Positions 1 to 10,327 of a stretch of DNA of 64,000 nucleotides are shown here, piece after piece. The position numbers were made by a program, and so were the translations under genes. The stretch lies in assembly GCF_026151205.1 (NCBI RefSeq), contig NC_087076.1, forward strand, positions 11,384,902 to 11,448,901. Reading direction: 5' to 3'. This DNA comes from Bolinopsis microptera (taxonomy: Eukaryota; Ctenophora; Tentaculata; Lobata; Bolinopsidae). The notes beneath the pieces were generated by a model, which saw only the letters and a program-made list of their open reading frames with translations, ran no database searches and was not told the origin of the DNA. The first letter of the stretch is position 1, and every line of letters begins with the position of its first letter.

Positions 1-1
1 A

Positions 2-3000
2 ATCTGTCCCAAAGATCTTATATCAGAACCTTGTAGCATTCAATGTGATTCCTGTAAGACATTTTTCCATCCTAAATGTCTTGGCAAGTCTGCACCAGTG
101 GACAGTGAACGGTGGGTTTGTCAGAAATGTAGGGATAATGTAGAGAACCAGCAGATCATTGATGCTCCTGACGAGGAAAATGATATCTGTTATAACTGTC
201 CCGTATGTAGGAGTGTTGTGGGGGATTCGGATAAGGCATTGGGTTGTGATGGCTGTGAAGAATGGTTCCATGCACCTTGTTTGTTTATCAGTGAAACCGA
301 GTACGCTGAGATGGATAATGAAGAGATATGGTTTTGTGATACTTGTCAAGCAGTGAAAGCAAACAAAATTAATTGGGGCTCAATGGTTGGTGAAGAGTTG
401 ATAGCTGAGAAAGTCCAAGCTGTTTATCAAGAGATGGTGACATGGAGAAAGAATCTTTTCCTAGTTCCCAGAGGTAAATCAGGTAGCGACTTTATAAAAG
501 AACTGACTCGGCTCATCCTCTTATTTGCAGATGCTACCAAGTGGGAAAGGCTATCGTTCGCACTGGTTCATATCTTTTTGCCAATCATGTTGCAAAAACC
601 GTCAAGCAAGTCAAAAGCAAGAGACCATGTAACATATCTCACCAAGCGTTTGGTTAAATGGAAAAATGGAGAACTTGACGATCTAATGATGGAGTGCAGG
701 AGTATTCAGAAAGCCTTGGTGCAGCAACAAAAAATCAGCGAGGAATCCAGGAAGAAGAGTTTCTGCCGACTAATGCTCCTTGGGAAAGTTAAACAAGCCA
801 CCAAATATGTTGACAGTTCCAATGACACCTTAGGAGTTCACAGCCTAACAGCAAACATTAAACAGGTCCTTGGGGAGAAACACCCTCCAGCTGTTAAAGC
901 AGATCCAGTTGTTCTGCACCCTCACAGTACTCCTCCACCTCAGGAAGTGATATTTGAGAGGATTGACGCAGAGACTGTCAAGAGGGCTTGTTTATATTTG
1001 GATGGATCAGGCGGCCCAACACTAACGGACTCAGATTTGTGGAAGCATATCATCTGCAGCAAATCATTTGGCAAAGCATCAGTGACACTTGCTGAGTCTA
1101 TAGCAATTGTTGCAAGGCGCCTTTGTAGAGAAGATATCCATCATAGCTGTCTGAAAGAGTTCACTGCATGCAGATTAATCCCTCTTGATAAAGGCCAGGA
1201 TAAGAACGGGAAACCTGGTGTAAGACCAATTGGAATCGGCGAGATATTGCGCAGAATCATTGGAAAAGCAGTTATAATGTCTTTCAAAACTGATATACAA
1301 TATGCTGCTGGCCCACTGCAGACATGTGCAGGGCTCAAATCAGGAATAGAGGCTTCCATTCATGCAATGAGACAGATCTGGGAAGACAGTGACACTGAAG
1401 CAATACTACAGGTTGACGCTGATAATGCGTTCAATCGTCTTAATAGAGAAGCAGCCCTTCACAATGTTCATGAGATCTGTCCTCCGCTCTATCAGTATCT
1501 AAAGAACCACTACCAAAAGCCAGCAGACCTGATCATTAATACTACCGAGGACCACTACCAACTTAAGTCTGAGGAAGGTTCAACTCAGGGAGATGTAGCA
1601 GCAATGGCATTCTATGCGTTAGGGATCAAGCCTCTAGTAGATGACCTTGCCACAGCCTCCAAGCCCAGTGTTTGCAAACAGTCTTGGTATGCAGATGACA
1701 GTAGTGTTGGTGGAAAGATTGAAGGTATTAAGATATGGTGGGATACGCTGCTGGAGCAAGGACCAAAGTATGGATATTACCCAAAAGCCAGTAAGACCGT
1801 CCTGATTGTGAAGAATAGCGAGGACCTAGATCTTGCGCAGAAAGTATTCTCAGGCACTGGTATTAAAATCGAGTCTGAAGGAGAACGCCATTTGGGTGCA
1901 GCAATTGGCAGCGAAGTTTTTAAGAACAAATATGTCTCAGATAAAGTCCATAAATGGTGTCAGGACATCAAGCTGTTGTCATCAATTGCTATTGAGGAGC
2001 CCCAAGCTGCTTTGACTGCATATACTAAGGGAATTTGTCACCGGTGGACGTTCATTCAGAGGACCATCCCGGGTATAAGTCACTTGTTTCAACCATTGGA
2101 GGATTGCATCAGAACAGATTTTATTCCAGCAATCTTGGGTAAGAACGTATCAGACTTGGACCGCTCCATATTTGCATTGCCAGTCAGACATGGTGGCCTA
2201 GGTATCTCCAACCCAGTTGAAAACTGCAATAGAGAATTCACAGCCTCAGTCACCATCACAAAAGACCTCACAGACCTGATTATCAACCAGCAAAACACCC
2301 TTGAACATTACAACATGTCAATTCAAAATGACACTATAAAAAGTCTCAAGGCAATCAAGGAGAAACACTTATTTACGGTTAGCAAATCAATAGAGGACAG
2401 TGTAAGAGATCCCAACCTAAAGAGATCCCTCCAGTTCATCAAAGAGAAAGGTTCAGGATGTTGGCTTACTGCACTTCCATTGAAGAGATTTGGCTACTCC
2501 CTGAACAAGATTGAGTTCCGTGATGCTCTGTACTTGCGTTATGGTTGGGAGATCCCTAACACCCCATTTCACTGTGCTTGTGGAGATAGAAATAATGTGA
2601 ATCACACACTTATATGCAAGAAAGGTGGCTATGTTTCTATGAGACACAACAACATCCGCGATCTAAATGCAGAGCTGCAGCGTGAAGTATGCAGAGATGT
2701 AGTGACTGAGCCAGCATTGATACCCCTTGATAATGAAGAAATTGTTGGTACCAATGCTGATAGAGCTGCACCTGATGTATCCTCACGAGGTCTCTGGAGC
2801 ACATTTGAACGAACATTCTTTGATGTCTGTGTTACCCACCCCAACTCACCCACATATGACAAAAAAGATATGGAACAGATCTATAAAGCTCATGAAATGA
2901 GGAAAATGAAAAAGTACAACAACAGAATCATCCAGGTGGAAAAAGGCACCTTTACTCCACTTATATACTCAACAAATGGCGGATGGGGTCCACAAGCCAC

Positions 3001-3220
3001 AAGATACCACAAGAGACTCGCTGAAAAACTATCCCAGAAGAGAGGAGAAGACTATGCGGCTATTATGTGTTACATGCGCACCAGGATTAGATTCTCAATC
3101 CTCAGGAGCACCCTGATAGCGGTCAGGGGTGAGAGAGGGAGACGGCAATCGTATACATTGCCAGTCAGTGTAACTTCGTTTAACTTGATACCTGCCACCA
3201 TGGACTATGAATGTTTCTAG
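2..3220 (+). CDS. Non-LTR retrotransposon ORF: two PHD fingers, reverse transcriptase, restriction-like endonuclease (5' partial)
   Basis: The frame is open from base 2 and stops with TAG at 3218-3220; the 5' end lies outside the window. A first PHD finger is cut by the window edge (Cys pairs, then HPKC and WVCQKC near bases 70-130). A second complete PHD finger is at about 188-350 (CPVC, CDGC, WFHAPC, WFCDTC). The reverse transcriptase follows: motif A DADNAF near 1415, motif B EGSTQGD near 1575, motif C SWYADD near 1685. The C-terminus has a CxC-x7-H-x3-C knuckle near 2573-2620 and a PD...D...K block near 2770-2900, the pattern of the restriction-like endonuclease of early-branching (R2/NeSL/CRE-like) LINEs; a conserved STNGGWGPQA motif lies near 2975. 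There is no internal stop over 1,070 codons, so the copy looks young. PHD fingers read histone tails, so a role in chromatin-guided targeting is plausible but inferred. Confidence 0.88.
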   Translation: MCPKDLISEPCSIQCDSCKTFFHPKCLGKSAPVDSERWVCQKCRDNVENQQIIDAPDEENDICYNCPVCRSVVGDSDKALGCDGCEEWFHAPCLFISETEYAEMDNEEIWFCDTCQAVKANKINWGSMVGEELIAEKVQAVYQEMVTWRKNLFLVPRGKSGSDFIKELTRLILLFADATKWERLSFALVHIFLPIMLQKPSSKSKARDHVTYLTKRLVKWKNGELDDLMMECRSIQKALVQQQKISEESRKKSFCRLMLLGKVKQATKYVDSSNDTLGVHSLTANIKQVLGEKHPPAVKADPVVLHPHSTPPPQEVIFERIDAETVKRACLYLDGSGGPTLTDSDLWKHIICSKSFGKASVTLAESIAIVARRLCREDIHHSCLKEFTACRLIPLDKGQDKNGKPGVRPIGIGEILRRIIGKAVIMSFKTDIQYAAGPLQTCAGLKSGIEASIHAMRQIWEDSDTEAILQVDADNAFNRLNREAALHNVHEICPPLYQYLKNHYQKPADLIINTTEDHYQLKSEEGSTQGDVAAMAFYALGIKPLVDDLATASKPSVCKQSWYADDSSVGGKIEGIKIWWDTLLEQGPKYGYYPKASKTVLIVKNSEDLDLAQKVFSGTGIKIESEGERHLGAAIGSEVFKNKYVSDKVHKWCQDIKLLSSIAIEEPQAALTAYTKGICHRWTFIQRTIPGISHLFQPLEDCIRTDFIPAILGKNVSDLDRSIFALPVRHGGLGISNPVENCNREFTASVTITKDLTDLIINQQNTLEHYNMSIQNDTIKSLKAIKEKHLFTVSKSIEDSVRDPNLKRSLQFIKEKGSGCWLTALPLKRFGYSLNKIEFRDALYLRYGWEIPNTPFHCACGDRNNVNHTLICKKGGYVSMRHNNIRDLNAELQREVCRDVVTEPALIPLDNEEIVGTNADRAAPDVSSRGLWSTFERTFFDVCVTHPNSPTYDKKDMEQIYKAHEMRKMKKYNNRIIQVEKGTFTPLIYSTNGGWGPQATRYHKRLAEKLSQKRGEDYAAIMCYMRTRIRFSILRSTLIAVRGERGRRQSYTLPVSVTSFNLIPATMDYECF

Positions 3221-3540
3221 ACACTATCCTTTTGATATTGAGATATTGGTATTTCAGATCACGTGTACATCGTTCCTTTTTTTACGACACAGTAATTTAT
3301 TGACACTCACAGCTATAATTTTAATCATTGAATCAGTATTTTTATCTGTGCTCTGCGAATGCATCACATGAATCAGTTTTTTAATCTATTAACTTATTAC
3401 ACATTTGTGCTCTGCTTTAGCATCACTTGACTATTTAAAAAAAATTGTTTGTTCAGGCCATGACCTTATAGTCAGCCAATTGGCCATTGCTATATTATGT
3501 GTATATTGTTTGAATATTCTTTTCTTATTTTACATAGCAA
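3221..3540 (+). other. Probable 3' UTR of the PHD/RT retroelement
   Basis: AT-rich sequence without an ORF follows the stop codon. A 25-bp stretch at 3492-3516 recurs exactly at 5103-5127, so 3' UTR material may lie on both sides of the 1.6-kb transposon-rich block between. The true 3' end of the element is not obvious. Confidence 0.4.
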
Positions 3541-3632
3541 AAAAAAACTTACGTTGTATGACCCACCGCGCACGAATGCGCGGTTGACTGTATCGTTGAA
3601 ACTCGTATACAGTGCATGAAGCGACTATAATG

Positions 3633-4100
3633 TTACCTGGGGACCCCAGGCTATTATGTTCATAAACATAGCCTGGCGTAATTGAACCCTCTAAATCGCA
3701 CAAATAGGCGCGTTTATGCGATTTTATAATCAAATAATCAGATTTTACAATCTAACTCAGCGCTTGGCTCTTGTAGTGCATACATCTGACATCACTTCTT
3801 TCTTATTGGTAGTTGGCGTGCACGTGATCTTTTGCGCGGCTGTAATTGTTGTAGGTTTATAACCTACCAGGACGCGCGCCGAGTTGAACTCGTCGACGGT
3901 CCAATATATGGAACAGCTATATTTTACGAGTATCACCCGTTTAACTGTAATTGCAAATTGGTGGTGAACGATCACGTAAATGCGAGTCACGTACTTTAAC
4001 ATCCAATGACCATTCGCACTTTTTTCAGGTCGATGGAGTCGTAATTCACTCAGCCCAAATAAAAATTCGGCGGAATGACAGGCTGAGCGCCGCCCAGTAA
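3633..4100 (-). mobile_element. Miniature TIR element, family A, long copy (468 bp, 8-bp TSD)
   Basis: The ends read TTACCTGGG and CCCAGTAA. The flanks are CTATAATG (3625-3632) and CTATAGTG (4101-4108), an 8-bp target duplication with one mismatch. About 40 bp at the left end and 36 bp at the right end match two much shorter copies at 62708-62789 and 63518-63589 in reverse orientation. The left end is itself a hairpin (CCAGGCTAT...ATAGCCTGG). An 8-bp duplication points to hAT, P or Merlin-type mobilisation; the TIR does not decide between them. The middle holds unrelated repeat DNA including a family B copy. Confidence 0.75.
3847..3945 (+). repeat. Repeat family B copy inside the family A element
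   Basis: The block starts with the palindrome GTAGGTTTATAACCTAC, continues CCAGGACGCG, and ends near TTTTACGAGTATCACCCG. The same order of motifs appears in reverse at 47459-47549 and, interrupted, at 4541-4760. Boundaries and mechanism are not clear. Confidence 0.55.
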
Positions 4101-4540
4101 CTATAGTGAAGCGACAATGGAATAGTGTATGACACTACAAAGTCAAATGTACGAGTGCTGTTATTTAGACAAATAGCTGATCCGCAATCCGATCCTATTT
4201 TACTGGGACTTTTGGAGGACTTCGCCGCTTCGTCCTTCGACGCGCCGCGCAAACTAGCACTCTTGCTTAGCATCGAACCTGACTAGATCGGTGCTTTACA
4301 AAGCAACGATCTAAACGGGTCGCATCGTCAATCAACTGGGACTTGCTCTTTCCAGAGCCCTTCTGCTTGCAGTGAAACAGTAAATGGTGAAACAAGTTGG
4401 CACGAAAGCACATGTTTAGGTGAATACTGGGACCTCAGGCTTGGATTTTATTTATGACAATTCAGATCGAGAGACTTATGCCTTCCATCATTTCTTTTGT
4501 TATTTTAGTCATATCCAGGATCAATTCTTCGATTTACCTG

Positions 4541-4760
4541 GCTTGTAGGTTTATAACCTATTTGTATCACGTTGCGACACCCACGGTCGTTTCATTATTA
4601 TATGGTGTATCTGGTATCGTCCTGACGATACACGGATACAGGGGGAGCCGCGCACTAGTGCGCGGCGGGTCCTACAATAAATGACAATAACCTACCAGGA
4701 CGCGCACCGATATTTAAAAACAAATATTTTACGAGTATCACCCGTTAATATATAATACCT
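4541..4760 (+). repeat. Repeat family B copy split by a small insertion
   Basis: The family B motifs (palindromic GTAGGTTTATAACCTA, then CCAGGACGCGCACCG, then ACGAGTATCACCCGTTA) are present in order but interrupted after the first palindrome. Removing bases 4561-4694 restores the order seen in the other two copies. Confidence 0.6.
4561..4686. mobile_element. 126-bp insertion with 8-bp TSD in the family B repeat
   Basis: The insert is flanked by ATAACCTA at 4553-4560 and again at 4687-4694; intact family B copies have this octamer once. It contains an 18-bp perfect palindrome, CCGCGCACTAGTGCGCGG (4648-4665). A related stem (CCGCGCAC...ATGCGCGG) sits near 3567, beside similar GACCC and TGTATC sequence in the opposite orientation, so this is a dispersed family. 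No clear TIR is visible. Confidence 0.55.
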
Positions 4761-5767
4761 GGCTTGCTAGTTTTATTTATAATTTATTATTTATAGTCTA
4801 TTACTCGATTTTCAATGCAGTTAGCAAAATGAAATAAATACACTCGCGCGGAGGGAATATTACGCAATGTAGTTATTTCATATTTATCAATAAAACAAAT
4901 AGGGGGAATACCACTGGCTTATCTTATTGATCAATACAAAATCAGAAATGTATTGTAAAGTGTTGAGTGAGAGCCTACCGTTAGAGTACTACATCTCATG
5001 TTATCTGTCCCTTACATTGTGCTCCAGATTCGTGATCTCAATACATACATGTGATGATCATATTATTTAGTTTTCTATTGAATTTATATTGAATTTGTGT
5101 ATATATTATGTGTATATTGTTTGAATACTTTTCCAAAAAATTTATATTGAATTTGTGATGATCATAACTATTATATCAATTGATTTTTTGTCGGTGTCTG
5201 ACAGAATAGTTTATGTTCGTAATTGTGTTTGTTTTGGAGACCCATCCAAATCTCAAAATGGAAAATAATCCATAATCCAGACCATCTCAGTATTATATAT
5301 TATAAGTGCAAATACAAGTTGGTAGCTGCATTTTTAATGTGAATAATCACTATAGTTTTATGTGAATCAAAGTTTTCTTCCATTTTGTGTTTTACCCAAC
5401 TTACTCTCAGTACATATATCACAGCTTGTGAGTCGTGACCCTTGTTTCTAATTCTGGTTCGTCCTTCTGCAATTTCTTTCTCTGCAAGTCCTTCTGCAAG
5501 TTCTCCTATCATATTTGTGAGTATTAAACTAATTACACAGCAATATAATAAAAATATTATATCATTTTAAGAAGCTTCAATCTGTTGTGCAGTCAACAGC
5601 TAAATGTACTAGGATATGTAAACGTTTGTAGATATCCAATATCCTTTGCACATATTTGACACGATTCGAAGAAGTTAGTTTCGGGCTTGGTGGCATTAGG
5701 GTACTGCTGTTCACGGCATGGGCAAGGGAATCATACATGTTAAACACAATTTTTGGGACAGAAAATG
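4761..5767. other. AT-rich intergenic DNA
   Basis: No convincing gene. Short direct repeats (TTTATATTGAATTTGTG near 5083 and 5140) and the second copy of the 25-bp segment from the retroelement 3' UTR (5103-5127) are the only structure seen. Confidence 0.5.
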
Positions 5768-5886
5768 GCGCCTTGATTTAATACTAACCCCAATTTAATG
5801 CTTTTAAGTCAGGTACGAATTGATGTTATCACATTTACTTAACTTTACTCTAGTGTTAAATTGGGGTTATCATTAAACCAAGGTGC
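5768..5886. mobile_element. 119-bp inverted-repeat MITE
   Basis: The 31-bp arms at 5768-5798 and 5856-5886 are inverted copies with four mismatches (core TAACCCCAATTTAA), separated by 57 bp. No coding capacity. The target duplication is not evident. Confidence 0.5.
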
Positions 5887-6315
5887 TGTAAATCTAGGTT
5901 TATTTTACCTCAATAAGTGCATCAATATCAGAGGCATCAAAGGCATCATCCTTAAATTATGCAGTCACTCAAGCTCAGATAAGTTTTATACCAGGACACT
6001 TCATCAAAGACACATACTCTGTCCACAATAAGGGGCCATAATTGTTTCAATTATGTAACTGTATAGAATTATTATTATTATTATCATCAGAGGCTTTAAT
6101 GCATTAAAAATATTGCTAATTTATGTTTCATTGCTATGATACATGGTCTCAAATTTGAGGTCTGAATTGCCTAGAAAGTTTCAAATCATCAGTTTTAAAA
6201 CTTGAAATAGCAAACATGCCTTGAAGTAATTTAATTCTGATATGATTGGGCTTGCACAAAACTTTGCTAACTTTAATTACTTCAATTATTGCTGGAGCAG
6301 GCTTGACTTACTTAC

Positions 6316-7450
6316 TCAACTTAGGGCGGCTTCAACGTCCGAACAGAGATAGTTTTTTCCAAATCTGTCTATCCAGCATGAGTTTGTTAATCTCCTTGCA
6401 GTCGTCAAGCCCTGTGTCCTTCCGAAGGATGTCAATACATGTGAGGTGTGATCTTCCCCTTCGACGATGTCCTTGAAGGGGTTCCCAGAAGAGAAGTTGA
6501 TGTTAAGTGCCATCCTCAGCATTCTCGTATAACATCCATCAGTACGTTTTGCGAGGGTCTGGCTGACAGTCCATGTTTCCGAACCATATAAAAGGATGGA
6601 CTCAACTGTAGCCAAGAACAGTCGTATCTTGAGATCTCTACGCATATCCGACTTCCATACAAGCTTCATCTGGTGACACGCTCCCCATGCCTTAGCTTTT
6701 CTCACTTCGAAGTCCTTCTCCAAGCTCTTCATTCTACTGTAACCCAAATATACAAAGTCATCAGAGGCGGCTATTGAGGGCGTCCAGGCGTCCGTGGACG
6801 CCTTAAAATTATTATCTGGTGGCTGGTGCTTAAAATAGAAATAGTAATTAGTAAAAGTGTTAGGAAATAACAAATCGCAATATAAAGGTCTTCATTTACT
6901 ATCATACGTTTTAATGTAAGCGCACGCATGATCTTCGTGAAATTTTGTGTTGTAGGGAGTCCAATCCTACTTCTGGACTACTCAGCCGCGCAGTTTTAAC
7001 ACATAGTTAATTGTAAACGTTACAAAGCACATCGTGTGCATCCCACTACAGGTAATCTATTATGATTTGCCTCGATTTGGGGGTCCAGGACCCTTTGCAA
7101 TTTGACTGCTATATGATACTGCGCGGCTGAGATCGTACACGTGTGGTGTCCTGTTTCACCCAAGTTATAAGTATTTGTTTTTGTTTGCTGTCGCCTGTAA
7201 AGTGTTACACATTACATTTACAAGGCCCTGTGTGTAATGTAATCGGTAGTTTGGAGGGATCAGCTTGAGCCGGCTCCCAAGCCCCCCTCCCCCCCCCCCC
7301 AGTCCATCGATTAGACTCCCAACAAAACTGCCAGCCAGCTCCCACGAGCTGCCTCTGAAAGTCATTGACTTTCTTGATGGTCTTCCCGCTCCCAGCAACC
7401 AGAGTCGGGTTATCATCATCTCTTATATTGATTCCCATGTACTTAGTTTT
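6316..7450 (-). mobile_element. RTE-type LINE fragment, interrupted by a hAT element
   Basis: Reading on the minus strand, residues around YMGINIRDDDNP and KKVNDF (about 7440-7366) join FVYLGYS...SLEKDFEVRKAKAWGA and LLYGSETW (6753-6316), which is the end of the RT and the following region of RTE-like LINEs. The two halves are separated by a 596-bp element (6762-7357). The frame decays after about 6480 and there is no endonuclease or palm domain, so this is a dead fragment. Confidence 0.75.
6762..7357. mobile_element. hAT-type non-autonomous transposon (596 bp, 8-bp TSD AAAGTCAT)
   Basis: The ends are CAGAGGCGGCT and (reverse complement) CAGAGGCAGCT, with AAAGTCAT at 6754-6761 and 7358-7365. 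Removing the element plus one duplication restores the LINE frame (KVNDF-VYLG). A CAGAGG start and an 8-bp duplication are diagnostic of hAT. Inside are a 14-bp perfect inverted repeat (CTCAGCCGCGCAGT at 6981-6994 and its complement at 7118-7131) and a C-rich tract (about 7284-7302). No transposase remains. Confidence 0.85.
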
Positions 7451-8950
7451 CCCCTCGTTGAGGTGACCCAGTGTATACGACTCGCATGGACACAGCCTTT
7501 CAAAAGGTCATTATATTGGTGGTAACAGGTGATGGTATGTACTGAAACATTTGTTTGTACTACATGACACATCATCCAAGAACCAGTAGTTGAAATAAAT
7601 TTTAAAATAAATTAAACACTGCACCTTCTCAAGTGGAAAAGTCAATAAAGGCCACTTTTTAAAATTATACAAAAGATCAATCACATTCTGTTTAATAAAT
7701 AATACCCTTATTTACTAACTGTTTTTGGACATATTTGACCTAAGACCCACTATTTAGTACCATGTACTAACTGTTTTTCTGGGAAATGAGCAGCAGATCC
7801 ACCACTTAGTATAAAAGTACTAACTGTGTTTTGGAAGAAAATATGACCCACACCACACCCCAACGTCGCGTACAGTACTAAGCGTGCAATCCCCCGAGCT
7901 GATCAATCATATCCATATATAATGAACCTTAAACAGTTAAACTGCTGTAAACAAACTGTCAGCCTACAGGGCCCCTGTGGGAGCTATGCCCAAATTTCAA
8001 GCAAACACCAAGACTGCAAACCAAATATAAAGGGGGGGGGGGGGGGGGGGGGGGTCGGATCTCAGGAACGCTTGATTCTGAAGTGGAAATTTAATGGCAA
8101 GTTTTTATAATTACCTAAAAACACTAGATCTTGATGGCAAATTTAAAAATCATCTAAAAGTGCCTAATTTTTACCAATTAACTTAGTTTTTGAAACTTTT
8201 GTGGAGTTTGACAAGGCCTAAGTGGCAAGAATTACATTCCTAAATTCCTTAGTATTTGTCAACTTATATCTGAATCAAGTTTGCAAATATTTCAGAAATT
8301 GCAAATATTTCAAGCAAGCTGCTCATTATTTGACATAGAATTGTACAACACTATCATACTACATGACATTTAAAAATGACTGCCATTATTGGTTCTTCCT
8401 AGACTGAATGTTTCACTCCGTCTCAAAATATGACAGCTTGGAAACCCAACAAGTTTCTAGATTTTTAATTTTCTGTTTAGTTTGTCTCTTAATATTTCGA
8501 TTGATTTTTTGATTCTATGCCCAAATCATGATTTGCTTGATGATCATCCCACACCCAGAAACCTGGCAGTCTGACTGCAAGAACATTTTGGACTTGAGAA
8601 AAAATGTCATGCCAGAAGAAATTTTTAGAAGACCTGATATTTTTTTGCAGAGCATAAGAAGCCTTTGAAGGGAGTAGAGGGGGTGGACATTGGACTGCGA
8701 GGAAATTTAAAACTTTCTGGATGTAGGAGGATCATTTGTTTTAATTTATTGTGCGGGAAATTTTCCACATGTGCTTTTATAAATTGTCATGCTCAAAATT
8801 ATTCTGTCTTGGAAAAACCTTTTAATGAGAATTGAGAAATCATGAATTCAGATTACACTGGTAAATGATTTCTTGTTAAAGCATTGCAGTTTTTATTCGC
8901 CAGTTACTAACAATTAATGATTACAAATCATTATCAGTATACATTAACAG
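7451..8950. other. Intergenic DNA upstream of CCDC112
   Basis: AT-rich, no gene seen. It contains a 23-base poly-G run at 8032-8054 and repeated TACTAACTGT motifs around 7710-7830 (three near-copies of a short segment ending ACTAACTGTTTTT or similar). Confidence 0.5.
8032..8054 (+). repeat. Poly-G tract (23 bases)
   Basis: An uninterrupted run of 23 G. It could fold as a G-quadruplex, and its length is likely polymorphic or affected by sequencing error. Confidence 0.9.
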
Positions 8951-8957
8951 GTATTCA

Positions 8958-8975
8958 ATGCTTATTTCACAATGA
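8958..8975 (+). promoter_or_regulatory. 5-codon uORF overlapping the CCDC112 start (ATGA)
   Basis: ATG CTT ATT TCA CAA TGA starts 14 nt before the main ATG at 8972 and its TGA (8973-8975) overlaps it. It lies downstream of a 3' splice-like site (taacag ending at 8950). This geometry would favour reinitiation or leaky scanning. Confidence 0.5.
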
Positions 8976-10327
8976 TGTCGAATGCTGAGTTCTTCGAGAA
9001 GCTAGCTTTGTTCAAAAGAAATGAATTTGCTGTGGAAAAAGATGTCTCAGTATTTCTCAATAAGAACACTCAACATAACTCATCTTACAAGTGTAAACTT
9101 GCAGAATCGTCTGCTACATATCTGAAAGAGCAGCAAACTGAGGTTAAGAAATTTGAGCGAGACCTGCAGAAAGCTAATGATTATATTGTTGTGTTCAAAA
9201 CTGAATTGGTGCAGCCAAAACAGGACAAGATCCAGCAAATAAAGAAAGTCATGGAGTTAATAGAATCACAAATTTCGACTATGAAAGGATATCAGAAATC
9301 TATCTATGACAGTTTGATTGTGTCAGAATCTGCTTTATCTGCTGAGCTTGCATCGTTTGATAATGAGCTTCACAAATTTGAGAAGCCACTTAGTGTCCCT
9401 CAGCGATTTACCTCAGTAAATTCACGCACTCAAACAACCAACCAACATAACCTCCATCCTGCGATAGTTGAGTTTGATAAATATAGTTCCACTCATGGGC
9501 CAACAAATGGATGGGGAGAATTTGAACATCAACTATTCGTGAAGATATATAATTCATCTTCATCTGATGAAGAAATGCTGGACAAGATGAGCCCAGCTCT
9601 CCCTTTCAAGTCTTATGATCAGATTGGGAATCAAATAAGTTGGTTCAGAAAATTTAAGTCTTTGGAAAGAGCAAAACGAGATGCACTGGAGGAATGGCGA
9701 AACGCGAAAAATTCCAAGGTTACACAAAAGAAGCAGAATATTAACAAAAATGTTACTTTGGAAAAAATGAAGTCCCAAAAAAAGGAGCTTCATGAAAAAG
9801 AGCGTCAGGAGAGACTTGCCTATTTGAATGCCTACAAAGTGCAAAAAGAGCTTAAACGTGTGATGGCTGAGGAAGAAGCACTTAAAGCTAAGATAGCCGC
9901 AGAGGAAAAAGAAGCTAAACGCCAACAATATGTTCTCAAACAAAAAGAAAAGGTGGAAGCTTATAGACAAAGGATGAAATTAGAAGAGGAACAGAAAGCT
10001 GCTAACAAACACGATAGGTTGATGAGTGAGAGGGCACAGTCGAGTGTGTCCAGCTCCGATCTGCTGAGGTTGCATGAGAAAAATATGAAACTAGTTGAAA
10101 AGAAGCAGCAGCAGAAACAGGAGATGATAATTGCCGAGTTTGAACAGCAGCAGAAACTTGAGAAGATGAAACCGAAAGTAAATGCCAAGCGTGATCCTTC
10201 TCGTTTGCTTCAAAAAACTAAAGTTCAGATAAATCGGGAAAAAGATAAGTCGTCTTCGAACAATCCAGTGGTTGGTAGTCGTGGAATGCCTCACAGGGCT
10301 ATGCCTGCCTGGAGAAAAGGTCTTTGA
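8972..10327 (+). CDS. CCDC112: CCDC112-like coiled-coil protein (single coding exon)
   Basis: 451 residues in one exon. The middle (about residues 165-245) has the family's conserved block: HPAIVEFDKY, then NGWGEFEHQLFVKI, then SWFRKFKSLERAKRDALEEW. From about 260 to 415 it is a highly charged coiled coil rich in K, E and Q. The C-terminus carries the signature DPSRLLQKT followed by MPHRAMPAWRKGL, which matches the end of vertebrate CCDC112. That protein is a centriolar-satellite component linked to ciliogenesis; the same role here is inferred. ATG codons lie at 8972 and 8975. A 3' splice-like site (taacag|g) ends at 8950, only 21 nt upstream, so the mRNA leader is probably added by splicing. 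No AATAAA occurs before the next gene; ATTAAA at about 10344 is the nearest candidate poly(A) signal. Confidence 0.86.
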   Translation: MMSNAEFFEKLALFKRNEFAVEKDVSVFLNKNTQHNSSYKCKLAESSATYLKEQQTEVKKFERDLQKANDYIVVFKTELVQPKQDKIQQIKKVMELIESQISTMKGYQKSIYDSLIVSESALSAELASFDNELHKFEKPLSVPQRFTSVNSRTQTTNQHNLHPAIVEFDKYSSTHGPTNGWGEFEHQLFVKIYNSSSSDEEMLDKMSPALPFKSYDQIGNQISWFRKFKSLERAKRDALEEWRNAKNSKVTQKKQNINKNVTLEKMKSQKKELHEKERQERLAYLNAYKVQKELKRVMAEEEALKAKIAAEEKEAKRQQYVLKQKEKVEAYRQRMKLEEEQKAANKHDRLMSERAQSSVSSSDLLRLHEKNMKLVEKKQQQKQEMIIAEFEQQQKLEKMKPKVNAKRDPSRLLQKTKVQINREKDKSSSNNPVVGSRGMPHRAMPAWRKGL

